Positions 62,895 through 64,000 of a stretch of 64,000 bases of DNA are shown piece by piece. The translations under genes and the position numbers were made by a program. The notes under the pieces were generated by a model that saw only the letters and a program-made list of their open reading frames with translations, was not told where the DNA came from and did no database searches. Numbering within the stretch: the stretch's first letter is position 1; each line of letters starts with the position of its first letter. Source of the DNA: an uncultured Sphingomonas sp. (lineage in GTDB: Bacteria > Pseudomonadota > Alphaproteobacteria > Sphingomonadales > Sphingomonadaceae); the NCBI GenBank assembly GCA_913776255.1, contig CAJYLV010000040.1:1-64000 (forward strand), written 5' to 3'.

Positions 62895-64000
62895 ATGCGT
62901 AGATGGTGGGCAGCGGCGGCGCTGACCCTTGGGATGGCGGCACCGGCGACCGCGTCGTGGCAGCAGGCGTCATCGCGGCATTTCGTCGTCTATTCCGACG
63001 ACGAGCCCGACAAGGTCACCGAATTCGCCACCCGGCTGGAGCGGTTCGACAAGGCGATGCGCGTGATGCGCGGGATGGAAGACCCGGCGTTCAGCCCGTC
63101 GCAGCGCGTGCGCGTCTTCGTCGTCAAGGACGTGGGCGCCTTGCAGAAGCTGCTCGGCAGGAGCGACGCCGCCGGCATCTACATGCCGCGGCTGTCGGGC
63201 CCGGTGGCGTTCGTGCCGCGCAAGACCAACGACACCGGCAAGCTCGCGCTGACGCCGCAGGCGGTGCTGCTCCACGAATATGCGCACCATTTCATGTTCT
63301 CGTCGTGGGGCGATCAACCGTTCCCGGCGTGGTTCGTCGAGGGATTCGCCGAGTTCAACGCGCCGACGGTGTTCGAGCCCGACCGGCTGCTGGTCGGCGC
63401 GCCGCCGCTCTACCGCGCCTATGGCCTGATCGACGACAGCCTCGTGCCGATGCGCGACCTGCTGACGCTGGCGCCGGGCGACAAGCGGCTCGACCCGAAC
63501 CAGCGCCAGGTCTTCTACGGCCGCGCGTGGCTGCTGACTCATTACCTGCTGCTCAACAACGAGCGTCGCCCGCAACTGGCCGCCTATCTCAAGGCGCTGG
63601 AGAAGGGCGGCGATCCGAAGGCGGCGGCGGCGCTGCTCGGCGATCCGCGCAAGCTCGACCGCGAGCTGAACAATTATGCGCGCAAGACGCTGCCGATCCT
63701 CGGCCTGAAGATCGACAAGCTGCCGATCGGCCCGGTGACGACGCGTGCGCTGACCCCCGGGGAGGAAGCGATCATGCCGGTCGTGCTTCGCTCGACGCGC
63801 GGGGTGAACGCCAAGACCGCGCCCGCCGTCGCGGTCGCCGCGCGCAAGGTCGCGGTGGACTTTCCGAACGACCCGGCGGTGCAGGTCGCGCTTGCGGAAG
63901 CTGAATATGATGCCGGTTCCTATGCGGCCGCCGACGCCGCGGCGGCGCGCGCGCTCGCGGCCAAACCCGGGCTGCGCGAGGGGCTGATCTATCGCGGCAT
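62895..64000 (+). CDS. Zinc metallopeptidase-like protein (partial, 3' end outside window)
   Basis: The first about 368 codons. Signal peptide (RRWWAAAALTLGMAAPATA). VLLHEYAHHFMFSSWGDQPFPAW contains an HExxH-type zinc motif (HEYAHH, His near 127), followed by EGFAEFNAP with a glutamate ligand as in gluzincins. The later Ala-rich helices resemble tetratricopeptide repeats. It looks like a DUF1570-type peptidase domain with TPR. Runs off the right edge. Confidence 0.75.
   Translation, partial: MRRWWAAAALTLGMAAPATASWQQASSRHFVVYSDDEPDKVTEFATRLERFDKAMRVMRGMEDPAFSPSQRVRVFVVKDVGALQKLLGRSDAAGIYMPRLSGPVAFVPRKTNDTGKLALTPQAVLLHEYAHHFMFSSWGDQPFPAWFVEGFAEFNAPTVFEPDRLLVGAPPLYRAYGLIDDSLVPMRDLLTLAPGDKRLDPNQRQVFYGRAWLLTHYLLLNNERRPQLAAYLKALEKGGDPKAAAALLGDPRKLDRELNNYARKTLPILGLKIDKLPIGPVTTRALTPGEEAIMPVVLRSTRGVNAKTAPAVAVAARKVAVDFPNDPAVQVALAEAEYDAGSYAAADAAAARALAAKPGLREGLIYRG

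Overview
The window is GC-rich chromosomal DNA from an alphaproteobacterium, most likely a Sphingomonas-like member of the Sphingomonadales. This rests on protein character and gene order: a grpE-hrcA pair, an rsmI/yraN/gshB neighbourhood, branched-chain 2-oxoacid dehydrogenase genes, ImuA/ImuB/DnaE2 genes with GAAC-N7-GAAC LexA boxes, and many short palindromic intergenic repeats. No rRNA, tRNA, CRISPR array, insertion sequence or prophage was seen. Both window edges cut genes (cyoB on the left, a metallopeptidase-like gene on the right).

Layout. 1-3.5 kb: cytochrome bo3 oxidase genes cyoB/cyoA, divergent from an MFS transporter. 3.6-8.2 kb: grpE, hrcA, a SpoIIAA-like protein with a decayed duplicate of its 3' end, a DUF6438-type lipoprotein, rph and rdgB. 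8.3-10.2 kb: a CAP-domain protein divergent from hemW. 10.2-19.5 kb: a catabolic cluster holding a Gfo/Idh/MocA oxidoreductase, cytochrome c, three xylose-isomerase-like TIM-barrel proteins, an MFS sugar permease, a Tat-type gluconate-2-dehydrogenase subunit 3, a GMC flavoprotein and a LacI regulator. It looks like a periplasmic sugar/glycoside oxidation (3-keto-sugar type) system. 19.7-23.8 kb: hypotheticals, an isopenicillin-N-synthase-like dioxygenase, a mini bactofilin-like protein, a phosphoribosyltransferase and an LpoA-like lipoprotein.

23.8-31.3 kb: rsmI, yraN, gshB and a DedA protein, interrupted by a GH84 glycosidase plus LacI regulator module and by a glycosyltransferase-like gene. 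31.5-36.3 kb: a XerC-type recombinase, a GAF-PAS-GGDEF diguanylate cyclase and priA. 36.4-41.2 kb: a PP2C-like phosphatase and the branched-chain 2-oxoacid dehydrogenase genes (E2, E1 beta, E1 alpha), with palindromic repeats inserted in the E2 linker and in the E1 spacer. 41.4-48.6 kb: a mutagenic translesion cassette with two tandem imuA genes, each with its own LexA box, then imuB and dnaE2.

48.7-54.7 kb: a BLUF photoreceptor, a fumarylacetoacetate-hydrolase-like protein, an S24-type self-cleaving repressor divergent from a tiny HTH-like gene across a third LexA box, a DJ-1/PfpI protein, topoisomerase IB and an MscS channel. 55-64 kb: a DAACS symporter, a glycine-zipper protein, MaoC-like and thiolase genes, a 30-residue membrane protein, a PPOX-fold stress protein, an intracellular PHA depolymerase, an ABC exporter and the truncated metallopeptidase.

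The strongest leads are the oxidative sugar cluster, the duplicated SOS-controlled imuA, the LexA-box/S24/small-gene locus at 50.2-51.5 kb, and the way several palindromic repeat families have entered or extended coding sequences. Start codons were chosen by eye from Shine-Dalgarno matches and family length. Functions come from motif recognition without database searches.
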